Shown one piece after another: positions 61,201-64,000 of a stretch of 64,000 bases of DNA. The stretch is from NCBI RefSeq assembly GCF_009674775.1, contig NZ_WKKE01000017.1, positions 62,001 to 126,000 of the forward strand. Reading direction: 5' to 3'. A model generated the notes under the pieces. That model worked only from the letters and a program-made list of their open reading frames with translations, did no database searches and was not told where the DNA came from. Source of the stretch: Flavobacterium sp. LC2016-23. GTDB lineage: Bacteria > Bacteroidota > Bacteroidia > Flavobacteriales > Flavobacteriaceae. Numbering within the stretch: position 1 is the stretch's first letter; each line of letters starts with the position of its first letter. Position numbers and translations under genes: made by a program.

Positions 61201-62614
61201 TTTTTCCTTCGGTTCCCACCAGGGCCAGAATCGGCAGGTAGACAATCAGGATAATGATTTCTCCAAACGCGGCACTGTTTCGTATTTTGGAAGCCGAAGC
61301 ATATACTTCCTCATCCATTTCAGGCTGCGTTAATGTAGTTTTGTTTTTTAGCTTTTGCAGGTGATGCATAGTAGCTTCAACGATAATGACAGCCCCATCA
61401 ACGATGATTCCGAAGTCGATTGCCCCCAGACTCATTAAGTTTCCGCTTACGCCAAAAGCATTCATTAATATGACGGCAAAAAGCATGGCCAGCGGAATGA
61501 CAGAAGCGACAATTAATCCCGCGCGAAGATTTCCGAGAAATAAAATCAGGACAAAAATTACGATTAAAGCTCCTTCGAGCAGGTTTTTGGTCACCGTCCC
61601 GATGGCATTATCAACCAGTTTGCTTCTGTCAATAAAGGCTTCGGCCACAACCCCTTCGGGCAGCATTTTGTTGATCTGAATCATTTTTTCTTTCACACGT
61701 TCGACAACGGCTTTCGAATTTTCTCCTTTGAGCATTAAGGTTAAGCCACCCACGATTTCTCCTTTTCCGTCTTTGGTGGTTGCCCCGAAACGAATGGCAT
61801 TTCCGGCTTGTACGGTGGCGACATCGCGAATTAAAATAGGAGTTGCGTTTCGGTTTTTAACAACGATGTTGCCAATATCCTTTATTCCGGAAGCCATACC
61901 GACACCGCGGATGAAATACGCAAATTCATCTTTTTCGATATAAGCCCCGCCCGTGTTCTGGTTGTTTTTTTCGAGGGCATCAAAGATCTCCGTAATAGTT
62001 ACTCCGGAGCTGTTTAGGCGGTTGGGATCGACGGCAATTTCGTATTGTTTGACACTTCCTCCCCAGGTACTTACTTCAGCAACACCTTTCACACCCTGTA
62101 ACTGAGGCACAATGATCCAGTCCTGAATGGTTCTTAAACTGGTTGCATTGTATTTGTTTTCATAGCCTTTTTTGGCATACACATCGTATTGGTAGATTTC
62201 ACCTAAACCGGTGGTAATCGGAGCTAATTCCGGTGTCCCGGCATATTTTGGAATGTTTTCTTCGGCTTGTTTTAACCGCTGAAAAACTTGTTCGCGAGCC
62301 CAGTAGGTATCGGCATTTTCTTCAAAAACAACCGTAACAACCGACAATCCAAAACGGGATATACTTCGGAGTTCGATTACTTTTGGAATCGTTTTTACCG
62401 CCTGTTCCAGCGGATACGTGATCAATTGTTCTACTTCCTGACTGGCTAATGTTGGTGCTGTAGTGATAATCTGCACCTGATTGTTGGTAATATCAGGAAG
62501 TGCGTCTAACGGTAAATTTTTAAGCGAATAACTTCCCCAGGCGATTAGTATCAGGGTCAGTAAGAGTATAATGAATTTATTCTTTATACTGAATTGTATA
62601 ATTTTATCGAGCAT
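58298..62614 (-). CDS. czcA: CzcA-type RND metal pump fused to an outer-membrane efflux factor
   Basis: This 1438-residue protein contains a full heavy-metal RND transporter in residues about 1-1035: N-terminal helix, two large periplasmic loops, TLKEGE-like repeats, 12 helices and GKMFKPMAMT plus a DFGIIVDGAVIIVEA segment typical of HME-RND proteins. It then continues as a TolC-like outer-membrane factor (about 1060-1438) with SLEKALEMAKSNSLNLKIADKEI and a late PLFGSVNTAKAKAA. A signal-peptide-like run TLIVLLISSFSFAQ ends at Gln1059 between the parts, suggesting cleavage or insertion. Length matches other Bacteroidetes CzcA-OMF fusions. Head of the operon after DUF6660. Confidence 0.93.
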   Translation of the reverse strand: MLDKIIQFSIKNKFIILLLTLILIAWGSYSLKNLPLDALPDITNNQVQIITTAPTLASQEVEQLITYPLEQAVKTIPKVIELRSISRFGLSVVTVVFEENADTYWAREQVFQRLKQAEENIPKYAGTPELAPITTGLGEIYQYDVYAKKGYENKYNATSLRTIQDWIIVPQLQGVKGVAEVSTWGGSVKQYEIAVDPNRLNSSGVTITEIFDALEKNNQNTGGAYIEKDEFAYFIRGVGMASGIKDIGNIVVKNRNATPILIRDVATVQAGNAIRFGATTKDGKGEIVGGLTLMLKGENSKAVVERVKEKMIQINKMLPEGVVAEAFIDRSKLVDNAIGTVTKNLLEGALIVIFVLILFLGNLRAGLIVASVIPLAMLFAVILMNAFGVSGNLMSLGAIDFGIIVDGAVIIVEATMHHLQKLKNKTTLTQPEMDEEVYASASKIRNSAAFGEIIILIVYLPILALVGTEGKMFKPMAMTVGFAVMGAFVLSLTYVPMMSALFLSKNPAHKTNFSDRMMEWLEKIYTPFLEKALRFKKVVLGVALSLFVFAIIIFQNMGGEFIPTIEEGDLSINATIMTGSSLSQMIKTTTAYEKMLKAKFPEIKTIVTKIGSGEIPTDPMPIESGDLIIVLKDKKEWTSADNWEDLAHLMKAEMEKIPGANIEVSQPIQMRFNELMTGSRSDIAIKIFGDNLDVLERKASELIQKINTIEGVGDLKADKVTGLPQITIKYDYDKIALYGLNIEDLNKIIRSSFAGEAAGKIYEENKRFDIVVRMNKENRNDINDVSNLFIPLPNGQQVPLSQVATIDYEQGPVQVSREDGKRRITIGLNVRGRDVKSVVEEIQQKLDKKFELPAGYYITYGGQFENLIEANKRLSIALPIALSLILVLLYFTFKSIKQAALIFTAIPLSAIGGVFALWLRGMPFSISAGIGFIALFGIAVLNGIVLISYFNHLKSEGIDNPLERVLTGTKTRLRPVLMTAAVASLGFLPMALSTSGGAEVQKPLATVVIGGLFSATFLTLIVLPILYLLSEKRIKIKSKTIKPTITLIVLLISSFSFAQNSQPVSLEKALEMAKSNSLNLKIADKEIEKQTILKKTAFQADPLQVQYQGGQFNSANYDSNVSVQQYFPVGKITRANRQLQEELVKLAEKRKAMSEYEIEKAVTLAYYQYGYGLSIQKLNTELLDVYALFLKNAELRFKTGESGNIEVISAKAKVKEIETQKEQLEYDLAIYQKQLQYFVQTRENIVPDASAASQFTVTKDSNTSKVENLAADYHQQQISVYQKEANVFKAQRAPKVGLGYFAQTIDTRSLFQGFTAGLQIPLFGSVNTAKAKAAAINITQSELELEKTKFSLELQREELQNEFQKQQKGLSYYQKEGLQYAEQIITTAQKSYANGDMSYWTYISFLNQAIDIKKQYAETLHTYNQSAIRLQFPSISTN

Positions 62615-62707
62615 TTTTTGAATATAATGAATGAGAAATCAGACGGAATACGCCTGTTTTTTTGTGGTAAATCCACAACACATTTACCCGAAATTATTCG
62701 GGATTCA

Positions 62708-63034
62708 TTATACTATTTGGGGCGGCTGCCAGATACTTCCGTAAAAATTAGAAGTAAAAACGGAGTGATACGAGGATAAAGGTTTTTTGATAAGAGGCGT
62801 ACTTTCATCAAAAGACCACGCAATAACCGGAGTGGTGTTGAGTACTTGTGCGGCACAACAATTACAAGTACAAAAAGGAGGGCAAAGGTCTGACTCCTTA
62901 TCGTGAGAGGTACTTTCAGTTTTCGATACCGTTTCTTTGGTATGCGCTATCGAATCACTTTGTAACGAATCTGCACAGGGCAAAGACGACAGCACGATTA
63001 AATAAACTGATAATATGAGGTTAATCCATTTCAC
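62708..63034 (-). CDS. DUF6660-like small cysteine-rich exported protein
   Basis: This 108-residue protein has a signal peptide (MKWINLILSVYLIVLSSLPCADS) and a Cys cluster CPPFCTCNCCAAQ near 53-65, a likely metal-binding motif. The rest is short and without a recognised fold. I associate it with the DUF6660 family found beside CzcA genes in Bacteroidetes. It lies 93 bases upstream of czcA on the same strand, so it is probably the first gene of the metal operon and may sense or bind periplasmic metal. Confidence 0.7.
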   Translation of the reverse strand: MKWINLILSVYLIVLSSLPCADSLQSDSIAHTKETVSKTESTSHDKESDLCPPFCTCNCCAAQVLNTTPVIAWSFDESTPLIKKPLSSYHSVFTSNFYGSIWQPPQIV

Positions 63035-63111
63035 GGGAGTAAAGATAAGGATAAATGGTTTATGTTAAAATTATAATATTCTTAATTTTTATGATGAGGA
63101 TTCTTCTTCAG

Positions 63112-64000
63112 TTAGATCAGTTCAAAGCGCAGCGGTTCGCTTTCTGTTCCGTTTATGATAATCGACAATTCATGAATTCCGGTATGAAAAACGCGGGTGG
63201 TAATGATTCTGAAAGACTGGCTTCGTTCGACTTTTACGAATTGATCCGGCTGATAGGTTTTCTCGCTTATTTTGAAGACTTTTTTAGCCAGATGGCCTTT
63301 AGCTTTCTTGTAATACACAGCATATTCCAAACGGACTGTTTTAGGTTCCTTGTTGAGGTTTCTTAAATGAAACTGAAATTGTAAAGCTTCCCCGGTTTTT
63401 ACAACCGGAGTTGTGATTTCAAAATCAGAAAGTTCAATATTCGAACTTTCCAGGCCATAATGACTCAGGATTTCGGGATGTCCCTGTTTCAGTAAAGTCC
63501 TGGAGCCATGTTTGATAATTGCGTCTGTTTCTTTGCTGAAGCCTTTCCATTGAGCTGCGATCTCCAGAACCGTCTGAGGATTGTCTTTGGCAATATCATT
63601 GAGGTTATTGGCAACGCTTCGGCGTACGTATTCGGAGGGATCATTTTTAAGATTTTCTAAAATAGGCAGGATAGAAGCGGGGTCTTTTTTTAAGTACGGA
63701 ATTGCCATTGCCCATGGTAACCTCGGACGGCTTCCTTCGCTGGCCAGCCTTCGTACATGATGGTTTTGGTGCAGCGACCACTTTACCATTTCTTCGATCA
63801 TTTTTTCTTTATATTTTAAAATGAAAGGGCGGACGGCAAATTCACAGCTGATAAACTGAGTAATTGAGACAAAGGCTGTAGCCGAAGTTTTGAAGTCATC
63901 CAGACCGTACATTTCGATGTAATCGGCAAAGAAAATAAACGCCAGGTTTCCTTCTGTAAATTGATTTTTTTTCAGGTTTTCAATGATTTTATCGATTAAC
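63112..64000 (-). CDS. HEAT-repeat protein, AlkD-like DNA alkylation repair family (5' end outside)
   Basis: The frame is open to the right edge, so the first residues are missing; ATG 63912 is internal and upstream codons read LIDKIIENLKKNQF. Residues in the window are HEAT-like helical repeats: EEMVKWSLHQNHHVRRLASEGSRPRLPWAM, PSEYVRRSVANNLNDIAKDNP, IIKHGSRTLLKQGHP. The C-terminal part (from about residue 175 of the visible frame) is beta-rich and not typical of AlkD: VKTGEALQFQFHLRNLNKEPKTVRLEYA. AlkD-type proteins remove alkylated bases. Which repair activity remains is uncertain. Confidence 0.78.
   Translation of the reverse strand, partial: LIDKIIENLKKNQFTEGNLAFIFFADYIEMYGLDDFKTSATAFVSITQFISCEFAVRPFILKYKEKMIEEMVKWSLHQNHHVRRLASEGSRPRLPWAMAIPYLKKDPASILPILENLKNDPSEYVRRSVANNLNDIAKDNPQTVLEIAAQWKGFSKETDAIIKHGSRTLLKQGHPEILSHYGLESSNIELSDFEITTPVVKTGEALQFQFHLRNLNKEPKTVRLEYAVYYKKAKGHLAKKVFKISEKTYQPDQFVKVERSQSFRIITTRVFHTGIHELSIIINGTESEPLRFELI

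Overview
The window looks like chromosomal DNA of a Flavobacterium-type member of the Bacteroidetes. The DNA is AT-rich, many exported proteins end their signal peptide in an Ala-Gln step (LAQ, AQ), and there is a SusC/SusD pair. Several promoters carry the Bacteroidetes -7 box TAnnTTTG. The gene order folP / DUF1599 / DoxX-like / tpiA / prmA / clpS is, from memory, usual for this phylum. I saw no prophage, plasmid or CRISPR. The only mobile-type gene is a single REP-associated (Y1) transposase. Function calls rest on motif reading and family memory, not on searches.

Layout. 1-1534 holds the end of a PASTA protein overlapping rluD. 1602-11597 is a long minus-strand run of housekeeping and small stress or membrane genes: an ABC ATPase pair, rhodanese, hydrolases, MscS, thioesterase, SRPBCC protein and Na+/H+ antiporter, plus the eroded tail of an outer-membrane protein. 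11598-15934 holds a structured RNA candidate, a dnaK gene with a possible sigma-54-type promoter and nested inverted repeats, the RAYT transposase with two identical 33-nt palindromes, and a CorA-type channel. 15998-19467 is pta-ackA. 19565-34543 is a glycan-utilisation locus with a membrane-spanning regulator, SusC, SusD, a LamG surface lipoprotein, a GH144-type beta-1,2-glucanase, an esterase, a GH3 beta-glucosidase and a separately terminated GH43-like enzyme. 34712-36103 is an M28 peptidase.

36176-48828 is again minus strand: a Coq4-like protein, a YiiX-type hydrolase, an outer-membrane protein, kdsA, two small envelope proteins, an ether-lipid pair (AGMO-like monooxygenase plus lysoplasmalogenase), clpS, prmA, tpiA, a TlpA-like lipoprotein, small hypotheticals, a DoxX/redoxin fusion and a DUF1599 protein. 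48979-54825 holds folP, a lipoprotein, rlmH, an ABM monooxygenase, a secreted adenosine deaminase and a pirin/OsmC/GNAT operon. 55070-63034 is a heavy-metal resistance operon (DUF6660, CzcA-TolC fusion, adaptor, P-type ATPase). The window ends inside a HEAT-repeat (AlkD-like) gene.

How the parts fit. The polysaccharide locus would bind a glucan at the surface, import it through SusCD and cut it by endo-beta-1,2-glucanase and beta-glucosidase. The esterase may remove ester substituents. The metal operon would move divalent cations from cytoplasm to periplasm (P-type ATPase) and across the envelope (RND/adaptor/OMF). The AGMO/lysoplasmalogenase pair suggests breakdown of alkyl- and alkenyl-ether lipids. 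Intergenic DNA holds several short repeats with 8- or 9-nt periodicity that no gene explains.
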